Shown: in pieces, positions 10,070-20,787 of the stretch | Layout of the letters: each line of letters starts with the position of its first letter | Numbering within the stretch: position 1 is the first letter of the stretch | NCBI GenBank assembly: GCA_048213135.1 | Contig: PS015061.1 | Coordinates: 178,628 to 242,627 of the forward strand | Source: Reclinomonas americana ATCC 50394 | Lineage: Eukaryota; Jakobida; Jakobea; Jakobida | Direction: 5' to 3' | DNA: 64,000 bases | The notes under the pieces: generated by a model | What the model saw: only the letters and a program-made list of their open reading frames with translations | Database searches by the model: none | What the model was told of the DNA's origin: nothing | Translations under genes and position numbers: made by a program

Positions 10070-11679
10070 TCATCGCCGCGCCGCACCGGCGGGTGGCGCA
10101 GGAGTTGCTTTCGCCCCCGCAGGCGGTGCAGGAGCTGCCTTCGCCCCCGCAGGCGGTGCCGCCGGCTTGCCAGCTATTGCCGGAGCTGCCGGTGCTCCAG
10201 GCACGGCCGCCACAACACCACTACCACCAGCGGCGGCAGCAGCAGCAGCTGCAGCTGCTGCAGCGGCAGCCTCCTCCTCCTCCTCATCCACATCGGCAAC
10301 CACATCCGGCACCGCCGTGTCCATGGTCAACGCAAACGCCACCGTCTTCAGCGGCGTCGCGGGACTCACCGTCTGCGGACCAAAGTCGCGCTGCACAAAC
10401 GTCACATTGCCGTCCTGGCGCATCACCATGATCGTGGTGGTGCGCGTGCCGTACTCGGGACTCCCGGAGACGTAAATCGGCGACAGAAAGCGTTCCCATT
10501 CCACACCCACACCCGTGTGCGGCAACTCACCGTCCGACGCCCGCGACTTGTCGGCCATCACCTCGAACAGATCGTTCAGTCGATCCTCCAGGTCCATGTC
10601 GTCGCCCGTCGACGATAGCAAACGATTCAACAAGGTCATGGCACGCCTACACACGAGGAAAGGTCAGTGGCCTTGCAATCACAACAAGAAAGAGAAGTAG
10701 GAGGGAGGGCGTGCCTTTCTTTCGGCCAGTTGCGATCGAGACCGATTCCGTTGCAGAGCGAATGCATGCCCGGCGTCACCTCCTTGTACTTGACCTTGCC
10801 GCGTTGCGCGCTGCAGAGAATCAAGACCTTATTCCAATCGCCGCAAATCAAGTTGAATCCCGGGTACTCCTTGAGGCGCTTGGAGACGCGCGACAGGTAC
10901 CGTCGCGGCGGCAACACCGACGTCAGATAATTCGCCACCAGCTTCCCGCGACTCTTTTTCTTGGTCGCCTTGGCGCTCTTGGCGGTGGTGGCCACCGACA
11001 CCACACTCTCATCGCAGCTGCCCATGGGCGCCACCGAGTTCTCCACCGACGCCGCTCCATCATCGCCCACGCCCGATCCCTCGCCTCCAAACTCATCCTC
11101 ATCGCTCATTCCCGACGACGATGGCGGTGGTGGTGGTGGAGGCGGCTGCGGAGCAGCTGCTGCTGCTGACTTCATCACTGGCGACTGCATCGATGATGGA
11201 GAGAACACCTCGTCGGAGGCAGAGGGCGGTGGCGGAGGCTGCGTGAGCTTCGACGCCGCCATATCCTGATCCGATCGTATGTTGGTGAGCACAGCGAATC
11301 GCGCGGTCATTGTCACGCTGTTGCTATAAAAGTGAGCGACGGAGGGCGAGAGAAGGAGAGTGCAACGCGAAGAGCGAACCCGATCCATGTGCCGCCTCCG
11401 TCCTGCGCAAAGGAGAGGAATGAGCGCAGATGTTGACACATAGAAGCCTCTGCCTTTCAACGCAACGAGATCGCGAGGTGCGAGGACATCAGGTGCGCCA
11501 TCGCCGGTCCAGAAGCGCGCAAGGGAAGTCGGGCGATCGAACCTGTGAGAAGAGAAACAAATGAGGGCAGTTGTCTTGTTGCTTTTGTTGTGTAAGTGGC
11601 ACCTCTCATCGCGATTGTTGAGCAGGATGAGGCGATAGCGCGGGTGTGAGGGGTCCCAGAAGAACACAGTGAGGCACAT
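10070..11679 (-). CDS. TANGO2: TANGO2 / NRDE family protein, 5 exons, 460 aa
   Basis: Member of the Ntn-hydrolase-like TANGO2 (NRDE) family, linked in animals to heme and lipid handling and Golgi/ER organisation. Exons 11679-11603, 11542-11440, 11402-11380 (only 23 nt), 11317-10715 and 10646-10070 sum to 1383 nt. Start was set at 11679 because the family begins Met-Cys and NRDE must fall about 20 residues in; an in-frame ATG at 11730 lies upstream. Motifs: NNRDE (21-25), DGGGTWIG, FAVLTNI, GFNLICGDW, SPEYGTRTTTIMV. Odd points: a Pro/Ser-rich insert of about 95 residues after SDQDM that animal TANGO2 lacks, a C-terminal Glu/Ala/Pro tail, and an intron before the last exon (10714-10647) that appears to start with GC. 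Spans 10020-11730 close to the divergent ankyrin gene. Confidence 0.9.
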
Positions 11680-11972
11680 GCGCGTTGAGAAGAAGAGGAG
11701 AGAGCGAGCACAACAACAACTGTCACTCATTCATTTTGCCGCGCGCTCTCTGTGTGACGACCATGTTGCGCTTTCCTGTGAGAGAGAGAGAGAGAGAGTG
11801 AGAGAGAGTGTGTGTGAGAGGGAGAGGAAGAGAGAGCGAGTGAGCAAGCGTGTGTGTGATCGTGTGTGTGTGCGTCTGCCTGTCTCCCACTCTCTCTCTC
11901 TCACACACACACACTCTCTCTCTCCTGTCTCTCTCTCTCTCTCTGTCTCTCTTTCTCACACTGTGTGTGCAG

Positions 11973-13002
11973 GGCAAATCGTCTGTTTGAGGCGGTGGAG
12001 GCGCGCGATTTCGACGAGACTGTGCGACTGGTGGAGAGTGGTGCTGAGGACATCAACGCACAGAATGCGCAGGGGAATACGGTGTTGCACTTGGCGGCAA
12101 TGTCGTTGCGTTGTTGTTATCAAGTATCTCTCTCCGATCCTCTCTCTCCTTAGCAGTGAGGGAAGCAGAAGGGGGAGGGAGGGAAGAGTTGGAGAGACTG
12201 CGAGAGATCCATTGTGTCTCGTGCTCTCTATCTATCGCAGTCTCTCGTCCTTCTTTCTGGCGGTGTCTCGGTCTGTCGGTCTTTATCTCTTGCAGTCTCG
12301 TCGTCACGATGCCTCTATCTCTCCTTGATCGATCACTGTGTCTGCGGTCTCTGTTTCTCTCACCTCTTTCTCTCGTCACTCTCTTGTCACCCTTTCTCTC
12401 TCTTCTCTCTGTTTCGCTCTCTCTATCGCTTATGTACTCTCTGTCTCACTCGCTCATTCTCCAGTCTTTCGCTGTTTTCCTTGCGTCTTTCTCTCTCTCT
12501 CTCTCTCTCAGTGCTCCTTTCCTCTTTTCCACCTCTCTGTCTCTTCGCCTGCTGTCGTTTCCTCCTCGGTTCACTGGCACTGTTCACGCTTTTTCGGGCT
12601 CGCAGTCTGTTGACTCTGCCTCTCCATCCCTTCTCTGTGTCCCTTCTCCTGCTTTCGGTCTCCTGTTCTCTCTCACCTGTTCCATCACTTCTCTCTCCTT
12701 TCCCTTCCTCACTCTCTCTCTCTCTCTCATCTCCCCCCTTCGCCTTCATAGTAAGGACGAGAAAATGTGCTGCTTCCTCGTGGAACACGATGCCGACATG
12801 AGCGTAGAGAATCGCGACGGCAAGTCACCGGTGGCGTGCGCACCAGCCCGTTTGCGTGGAATGATGAAGGGTGCGGCGAGGATGCGCGATGCTTGTGATG
12901 AACGTAGCCTGACTCTGTGTTTGTGTAGCCACCAAGGAGATCAAGGAGCTGTATCGGCGACTGGAGAAGCGCTTCCAGCAGAACTCGGAGAACGCCTCAT
13001 GA
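11973..13002 (+). CDS. Small ankyrin-repeat protein, 5' end unresolved
   Basis: Three exons (11973-12104, 12752-12870, 12929-13002) join in frame to about 108 residues. They contain two ankyrin repeats: LFEAVEARDFDETVRLVESG, and NTVLHLAAMSKDEKMCCFLV continuing to the next turn with HDADMSVENRDGKSP. A charged helix (TKEIKELYRRLEKRFQQ) follows, then a stop. The first exon opens after an acceptor and needs a preceding phase-2 exon that was not found; the upstream 200 bp is (GA)n/(TG)n/(CT)n. Intron 12105-12751 is C/T-rich. The family role (protein-protein contact) is clear; the partner is not. Divergent from TANGO2, probably sharing a promoter. Confidence 0.7.
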
Positions 13003-13556
13003 GAGAGAGAGACGTGAGTTTTTTTCGAATCGGTTTCACTGCTCGCCGTGGGAGGTTTCTCTGCTGTCGGTGTTGTGATTGGAGGTGGACAGAGAGAGTA
13101 TGACTGTGTAAAGCGTTGTGCGGTAAGCGGAGTGAGGGGAGGGGGTGAAGAGAGTTGAAGGAAACTACTGTTAGTGGTGCAAGTGGAGGAGGTTGTGACG
13201 GTCAATGATGGAAATCGCGCAGCGGTGCAGGTCGAGAGTTGCGGTTGTCGGGTGATGTTGTTCAAGTCGAGGACACTGCTCGTCGTCATCCCGCGCCTAT
13301 GAACACCATCGATCAGTGGCAGCTCACTGGAATGTTGTTAATGGTGGCGCACATCGCAATGGACTCGAACAGATCGTGACTTATCACTCTGTTGTCTTCG
13401 ACCGAATCGTGTCCGCGCTAAGAATGCAGAGGTGAACGGAGTGGTGGCTGCTCGAATCGTACCACATCATAAAGGGTCGCAATGTGCACGTCCGCATTCG
13501 CGTACAACACATTTATGAATTCAACGCAAAAAATTTGGCTCAGTTGACAAAGCAGC
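13003..13556. other. Convergent intergenic region
   Basis: Lies between the stops of the ankyrin gene (+) and the RRM-GTPase gene (-). No exon-like frame with recognisable content was seen on either strand; expected to hold two 3' UTRs. Confidence 0.45.
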
Positions 13557-16500
13557 TCAATCTCGATCGTCTGCGTCGTCGTCACGCATGTATCTGTCGT
13601 CATCTTTAGCGCCACCTACACTGCCCCCACGACCACTTCGTCCACCGTGGCCGACTCCTCTGCCACGGTTTCCACCTCGACCTCGGCCTCGGTTAGCGAC
13701 GCACGCTTGCTCAGCGCCGACAACGCCATCACCACCGGCACCACGACCGCCACCACGTTCGTGACCGAGTCCAACGTCAGCGTGTGTATCATCGACATGT
13801 GCACTGCGTCCACCGCCACGGCCGACACGACCACCAACATCCTCACGGCCACCACGACCACCGAAATCCCCACGGCCACCACGACCACCGAAATCTCCAC
13901 CACCGCCACGACCACCGACATCTCCACGGCCACCACGACCACCGAAATCTTCACGGCCGCCACGACCACCGAATTCTCCATGGCCACCACGACCACCGAA
14001 GTCTCCACGGCCTCCACCTCCACGTTGGCCTCGGCCGGCTCCGCGTTCGGAAATGTGTCCGTCATCCACATGTTTTTGTTCGTCTTGTGTGCCACGTCCA
14101 CCGCCACGACCATGATGAGCATCGCCACGTCCGCGTCCAGATCCTACATCGGTATCGCGAGTGCGATCTTGTACACGTGGGCTGCGACTTTGCTTGCGTG
14201 CTGTGAACAACACAAAGACAAATATGCGTTGAGAACAGAGCGCTGCACATCTCACAACTTTGCGAGCTGACAGTATGTGCACGCAGCAGTTTGGAACCAC
14301 AGGTTCATCAGCGGCAGCACTAGGGACCGGCCGCGGAGGCCAATGGCCATCAATGAAGTCCTCCGCCATGTTGCACGCATGGGTGAGAGCCTCGAGGTGA
14401 AGCACTTCGTAGTCTAGAGAGCACACCAGCAACCCCATTCAGAACACACACAACATCGCTCCGCAGCAGTTGAACGAGCACGTGTAACAGAACGTTGGTG
14501 TGGTCCGTCATTAGGACCCGTATAGTTGATAACCGGCATGACAAATCCCTGTGCATATGAGAATGATGGCCGCAGTACGGGTCAGCGAAGCAGCGCACCA
14601 CGGAATTCTACCGCATGTGATTGCTGTACCTTATCAATGCCAGTCGCAGTCGAAAATTCTTCCACCGCGGCAAGCACCTTGTCGCTCTCTGCTGCAACGA
14701 GAGTAGCCTGAGACCCTGCCAAGCGTTCGTCAAGCTTGTCAATCTTTGTCAGCAGCACCACCGGCGTGATTTCTGCAGGTTCGTAGAAGTTAGTGCACAT
14801 CGACGCAACAACACAAAGACATCATTGCTGACCGTAATTGTCTCGCATAATCCGATTAAAGTCGCGCACGAGTTCCAGTTGCTCCGTGTTGGACGCAGTT
14901 TGGCTGTCCACAATGAACATGACACCGTGGACGCGCCTGTCTTCGTTGGGGCGACGTTGGGCGATGGGCGGGAGCGGATTGGTGAGAATGTATCCGTCCG
15001 GAAGACACCCGTTCATGAGGCACTCCAGCTTGTCCCTGTAGTTGGCACCATCTCGCTCCCAGCCGGGGACGTCAATCAGTCGAATGCCAGGGAACGAAGA
15101 GTCGTAGTGTTGAACTTTCTTGGTCTGAGTTCTGTCAGGATCGTTTCCAGTAATAGCCAAGCCTCGGTAGTGCCCGGTGGTGATCGATGCGATCGTGTTG
15201 ATCGTACTTGACTTTCCCCACCCCTGTGCGAATGGCACAGCCGCAAATAAGACCAGTGGCGCGTCTAGTAACACTTAGCCGAGGCAAATGTTCGGTTTTT
15301 TTGCGTACCATGTATCCAAACAATAGAAGGTTGATTGTCTCCACGCTGCTTCCGCGTCGCAGTCGCCGTTCCTGGAGACCACGGAGTCGCTGAATGTATT
15401 CTCGATGGAATGTCGGAACCTGTTCAAGTGGAACACGTGGAGCTATATATAACACATTGACAAAGAATGAGTATCGAAGTGACTTGATATGCAATGACAC
15501 ACGGAGATGATTACCGTCCAGCGTGTTCACAGTCTGTGTGGCCCATTCGGTGCGGAAGCCGTCGGCGAATGCCGCACATACACGGAAGGTGAAGGCATGT
15601 GAAGGCGGAAGGTCCTCCTTTTCGTATTCAGCGAATTCCGGCGTCGAAACAGTGCCGAACGAGCCATCTTTCTTGAGATGCTGCACAATATAGTTTCGAA
15701 CACGGCCGGTCGCTGAATCCGACATCTCGAAGTGCAGACACAAGGAACAGCAGGTGCGGTAGTCGACCAGAATACTCGGCGGGTCAGCTGACCGAATAAC
15801 CACACGACGGAACAGCTCTACACAATGCAGTCGTCAGAACTGGCGAAAAAAAGCACCATCTCAAAAAAACTGCATGTTTGCAGAGCACACACACCGTCCA
15901 AGTTCTCGAACGAGTCCACGAAAAAGGCGTACTCGGGAGCCAAGTTCTGTATCTCAGCAACTGCAGATGCGCTGTTCCGAACAGCTGGACCAACACCCAG
16001 GCACACGACAGTGATGCCGTCCCGAAGCAGTGCGACCGCCTGTTCGCGAGTATGCGCGGGATTGGAGGATTCACCGTCGGTGAAGATGATCAAGCACTTG
16101 CGTGCACCCGGCTTACCAGCGCCCAACATCTGTGCGATTCAGGGAATGCGCGGTGAGTTACAGCCAGTTGCAACTCAACAATACGGCTGCATCCCATCTC
16201 ACCTGTGTTGCTCTCTGTAACGCCAAACCAGTCATGGTGCTTGCACCATTTGCCAACCGGTGCAAGTGCATTCCTTCATCATTAACCACAACGTAAGACG
16301 AAGTGTTACACATGCCAAAGAATCCGCTGCACACTCACTCACCAGTGACAGCTTCAAATAGAGAGGCCTGGTTGCTTGAAAGCGGTCGGAGAGTGTTAAC
16401 CGTTGTCCCGAACAACAGGATTCCCATGTTGACAGCATTCCGTTCAAATGCAAGCCGGAGGCGCTGTACCAGCGCTCGGAGGCATTGTTGCATGACAGCA

Positions 16501-18211
16501 AACTGCCTCTCGGTGATTGAGCCGGAGCTGTCGACGCACTGTGACATATGCACAACATCGTTTAGTACCGAGAACTACATGTACAGCACGACGCAACGCA
16601 AACAGAAGCAAACACACCGCGACTAGATCCCAACCACTGCTGCTATCGGCGTTTGCAGCAACTTCTTGAATAATGCGTGAAAACCGCGCTTGCTCTGCCG
16701 ATAGTGCACCAGTGGCATCCGAGCTGACTCGAAACACCTGATAATCGGGGATGTAATCGAAAGTCGCACGTTTCGGGCGGCTTGGTGCGGCACGTGCTGT
16801 TGACGACGAGCCGACGCCGTCACTCTCAGCGCTGACCTTCAACGGAACAGTCCTCACCTGGAAAAAACGTAGCGCGAAAAAATGTCAAATTCAGTGGAGA
16901 GAATGCGAGTGTAATCGGACTGCACATACTGTGACAGGTCGGCCGAAAATCATGACGGTCTGACTGCAGATGATAATACCGCGAGGAAAATGTGGATGCA
17001 TTGTATCAGCAAGAGTAGCACAAAAGTTAACATAAGGTATGAAAAGCTTACCCCCATGCCGCGCTCATCACGTCCTTCTCATCCGCGGTCTCGAAATTGA
17101 CAAAACTGCAACGAGACATCGAGATGAGCAGCAGGACTTCAGCGTGAATGTTGCAGGCAACAAAAATCAATATTCTCCCTCCCACTTACCAGTAGACGCC
17201 CTGTCCTGGCTACATACGGGCACAAAAAATCAATGTCAGTGGCGATATCAGATGTTGTGGATCAGCAGGTCTGCGGAAGACGAGATGTCTGTCATACCTT
17301 TCGAATGGGTGTGACTGCTGCCGGCGTGACACCCTCTCGTCTGCACAGCCTTAGAATCTCCCGTTCAATGGCCGAATTCTCACGCTCCGCCGAGAAGTAG
17401 CCAAGGTGCAACGACAGTGGGTTGACACGGGGTGCGTGCGGTGCGGGGTTCCGCGCTCGAGTGCCAGCAGAAGGGCCAGCACCAGCAGCGGAGCTACCTC
17501 CAACTGATCCGCCAGCCCCGAGTCCACTGTATCCACTGACCACGGGGGGAACACGGTGGTTCTTCAGCTTTTCCTGGTGGCCACGTGGTGAGCACAACAA
17601 ATACACGCATGCAGAGGAACACGTTTTGTATTACCTTGGACAGCGCGTCAGATCGAAATGATTGCACCTGCAAGTGGATAGTTGGTCAACGCACGCTCTC
17701 AAGTGTGCAGAAACTGCACAATGACGTACGTTGAGTGGTGTACCGCTGAGAGTGAACGGAGTGCTGCAATGCGAGCAATCGTTGAGTATCGGCAGAAAGC
17801 AGACAAGAAATAATACGCCATATATTGATGTACCGTCGATGCGCTTCAACCACGGCTGCTGCATCTTGCGGTGATGTGAACGTGACAAAGCTGCGTGGTG
17901 GGGTGCAAAAAGTAAAGTCAGAGTTCATATACAGAGTCATGCCTACTCGACCACAACTACGCACCAGAATCGACGTCCTTGTTTCTGCGCAGTGCAGTGC
18001 AAGCATTCAGATCCAAAGTGAGACACCAACCATGATGTGCAACACTCACCTCGTTGACGCTCACGATGATACTTGCTCGCTGGCCACCACGCACGTGCGG
18101 TTGGAACGCCCGCCGCAGTCCGTCTTCGACATCAGCGTCACTCAGGTCTCTCGGAACTTGCGCAACATATAGCTTGCAGGTTTCATCGCCAGCATCGGCA
18201 GCGGACGCCAT
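13557..18211 (-). CDS. RRM-RRM-VWA-FN3-like-(IFI44-like GTPase)-RGG protein, 19 exons, 1093 aa
   Basis: A hand-built model starting at ATG 18211 joins 19 exons totalling 3282 nt without an internal stop. RRM1 (about 12-95) has RNP-2 CKLYVAQVP and RNP-1 KQGRRFCFVTF. RRM2 (about 155-228) has RNP-2 LHLGYF and RNP-1 KGVYCFVNF, the latter needing an 11-nt exon. The VWA domain (about 303-475) has a MIDAS DSSGS, GASTMTGLAL and CLIIFTDG. A 100-residue segment resembling a fibronectin III or similar beta domain follows. The GTPase (about 612-830) has G1 LLLFGYMGWGKSSTINTI, DVPGW for G3 and TKID for G4, then PVINYTDYEVLHLEALTHAC, which matches the C-terminal part of IFI44-type GTPases. A tail of GRGG/FGGRGG repeats ends the protein. 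Inferred: an RNA-binding GTPase, possibly of RNP granules. The domain calls are motif-based; the single-transcript model needs RNA support. Confidence 0.82.
17190..17200 (-). other. 11-nt microexon encoding part of RRM2 RNP-1
   Basis: The preceding exon ends in phase 0 at IRK. An acceptor directly before GGCGTCTACTG and a GTAAGT donor after it give the residues GVYC, and the next exon continues FVNFETADEKD. Only this choice restores the RNP-1 consensus and the frame; the AG nine bases upstream leads to a stop. Confidence 0.75.
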
Positions 18212-18780
18212 CTCTCCTCGTCGCGGTGAGGGACAACAAAAACGGAGGCATCCAATTGGACAACGAGACACCTGGCAATAGCCGCGTCCCCCACTACGTC
18301 CCTCCTATTGTCCCCCAGCGTGCTTCTCACAGTCACCGAAAGGGCGGGACACACACAGACAGTTGCAAGTTGTCAGATTTCGAGATGAGTGGTCAGCGCA
18401 GACGGAATCGACAAGGAAATCAATCTCAGAAGGGCAAAAAGGCACGTTGATGCCTTGCGCTCTGCGTGTGCAGGCGGGTGACGCCTAAACCGTTGCGCTG
18501 TGACATATTCACTTCGATTAGCAGAAATCAAGGCAATTGCAAGAAGATAACCACACGCACGGGTCAGCATCAGCAGTAACTGTTCTGTATAGTTGCGCGC
18601 TGCGACACAGCACAAGAGAATTGCTGCTGACAACGATGTTGCTTTGTTTCCTTGTCGTCGGTGCGATGGTGTGCTTGTTTGTGTGCTTGTATGTGTGCGT
18701 GTGAAAAACGTGTGTGCATGTATGTGTGCGTGTGAAAACGTGTGTGCGTGTGTATATGTGTGTGAATGTGCGGTGTGCGG

Positions 18781-18824
<44 letters not shown>

Positions 18825-18842
18825 CGGATCCAGGAGCAAGAC
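18212..18842. promoter_or_regulatory. Divergent promoter region with (GT)n tract
   Basis: Separates the starts of the minus-strand RRM-GTPase gene and the plus-strand coiled-coil gene. It contains a GT-rich stretch from 18660 and a perfect (GT)n run at 18784-18821. A short open frame at 18385-18450 (MSGQRRRNRQGNQ...) could be a 5' exon of the + gene, but no donor in the right phase was found. Confidence 0.45.
18784..18821 (+). repeat. (GT)n microsatellite
   Basis: Uninterrupted GT dinucleotides, about 19 units, just upstream of the coiled-coil gene start. Confidence 0.9.
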
Positions 18843-20522
18843 ATGGGAGGGGGCTCGCAGTCTTCCAAATCCGAAGAACCTTGTGAACAGGGAAGCGTGG
18901 AGCCCTCAACGCCACCATCTGTGGTGCGCTTGCCTGTTGTTCTCTGGCAATCATGCAATCTCTGACACTTCAGCGCGTGTGTGATCGCTGTGCACAGGAC
19001 GACGATGTCAGTCACCACACTTCGACAAGTGCGAGTGCATCACCACAACCCTCAGTTCCAGCTTTCGCAGCTCAAGACAGCCCTCGAGCCGACTCCGAGT
19101 CGAATGACGGGGAAGCGGACGTAGAGGGCGGCGACGCTGCCGCGCGCACCGCAAGCCAGCTGCAGCGGGCGTCAGATCTAGATGCAGAGGATCCGCTGCT
19201 GGCCATGGATCAGAGCGCACAGAGTCCGGATCCAGCACATTCTGATTCACCGGAGCAATCCTCAGCTGACCTTGCCGGTGCACAAGTAGCGCAGCCACAG
19301 TCACTCCAAGTTGCGAACACCTTTCGCGAGCATGCATGCGCACAGCGCAGCGCTTGGCCATATGCATATGCATTGGGCTCTATTAACGATGACTGCAGGG
19401 CGATCATGGTGCCGTTGGCCGTTTGTCAATCGAAAAAGTGCTGCTTCTCGTTGAATGTCAACAACGACAGCTCGAGGATCTCATGCCCGAGTTCGAGGCT
19501 GTGAGAGAGGAAAACAAGCGGTTGGCCAGCGCGTTCAATGAGCTGCAGGGCGACCATGAAAGACTACTCGCAGTACACGAGGGTCTCAAGTATCACGTTG
19601 CCGCATTAGAGCGACGATTCGAGGAGCAGCAGCGTCGACTTGAGGAGCAGCAGCTTCGACTCGAGGAGCAGCAGCTTCGAGAGTCTCGAGACGTGTACTC
19701 TTCTCCTCTTCCGTCTTATTATTACGGGGACGGGTCGAAGCCCTTGACGGTGCGTGCTTTGATTGTATGATGCAGGAAGTCTCAGCCACGGCCGACACAT
19801 TGTATTAATTTGTTGCTTGCAGATATCGGGAACGGTAGGCCATGATGGACTGTCGACCGTAGCGCTGTGCTGCAGGGCAGATACGCTGGTGAGTAGTCGC
19901 ATCGCATCGTGCTCTATGCAAAGCTGAATTGATATATATGCGAAATCTCGGGAACAGAAATTTGCTGCCACGCGTGACTTGCACAGCAAACTGAGTCGCT
20001 ATGCTGGTGGGCATCTGCGATTTGTACATGTAGAGCCCGGGAAGACTGCAAACATCGGCTCCAGGTGCCTTCATGTTGTTTGCATTCGCTGGGACACGCG
20101 GTGGACTCCTGTGGACGTACTGAGTCACGTGGAACACTCGACGGGTGTACAAGTGTCCGACACTCATTTATCAGGTACGTATACTTGCAGTGTGATTCCG
20201 AACGAGACTACCAAGCTGCTAACTGACTCTCTCGCTGTGGTGAGCAGAGCCAGGGAGCGCTGCGGCATCAGCGAAGAGCGCAAGAGGACCCGGGCCCGGA
20301 CGCTGGCCGTCGAACATCGCGATCTGTGTGTGCCATACGCAGACGGCCCGTGTCAACGTCAAACAAGTGGTGGAGATGTTGCAAAACGAGGCACGAGTCC
20401 CGACGGATCGCATATTTGTGCTCATGTTCAAGGATGATTTGACCAATCGCCGTCAAGTGGTGGAGGAGGGCGAAATACGAGGATTGGCTGAATTTTGCAG
20501 TCGCGCGTTGGCCGCGGAGTGA
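18843..20522 (+). CDS. Coiled-coil protein of unknown function, 7 exons, 413 aa
   Basis: Exons 18843-18923, 18998-19309, 19399-19749, 19823-19888, 19958-20064, 20125-20174 and 20248-20522 sum to 1242 nt in frame. Residues about 1-130 are acidic, Ser/Ala/Gln-rich and probably disordered. A strong coiled coil follows ([20 protein letters not shown] to about residue 235), ending in three near-identical RRLEEQQLR units. The C-terminal 170 residues look folded, with strands such as [30 protein letters not shown] and RIFVLMFKD, but were not matched to any family. The start is the first ATG in frame; MGGGSQS is only a weak myristoylation context. Divergent from the RRM-GTPase gene, with which it may share regulation. 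Confidence 0.75.
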
Positions 20523-20787
20523 AGGGAGATCTATGGTGAACGCTGCGGACTTTTTTTGGCATGCTGCAGGCACCGACGGGTTGCTGTCCTTCTGCGCCCA
20601 TCCACTCGCCTCAATGCCCACTGCACCACTCAAAGCGGTCTTCCACTCCGAACAACAAGCGCGCGAAACAAAACCAATGTCGTCCTCGACATAAACCAAT
20701 TCATAAACTCCGACCACCCCGCAACCGCATCATTCTCCACTACACACACACACTGTGAGCACACACCACCACCCTCTTGCACACAAC

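Noticed and set aside
11678-11780. First exon of the ankyrin gene starting at 11678 or 11764
   Set aside because: Neither ATG leads to a donor in the phase required by the exon at 11973.
13647-14270. 207-codon + strand ORF rich in Thr/Ala/Ser (TATTTTEIS repeats)
   Set aside because: It is the exact antisense of the RGG repeats in the minus-strand gene; repeats of GGN codons give open frames on both strands.
14413-14518. Apparent frameshift in the GTPase domain after PVINYT
   Set aside because: A GT-AG intron (14517-14414) joins PVINYT to DYEVLHLEAL and restores the IFI44-like sequence.
18385-18450. Upstream first exon MSGQRRRNRQGNQ for the coiled-coil gene
   Set aside because: The only nearby donor is in the wrong phase for the next exon; kept as a note in the promoter entry.
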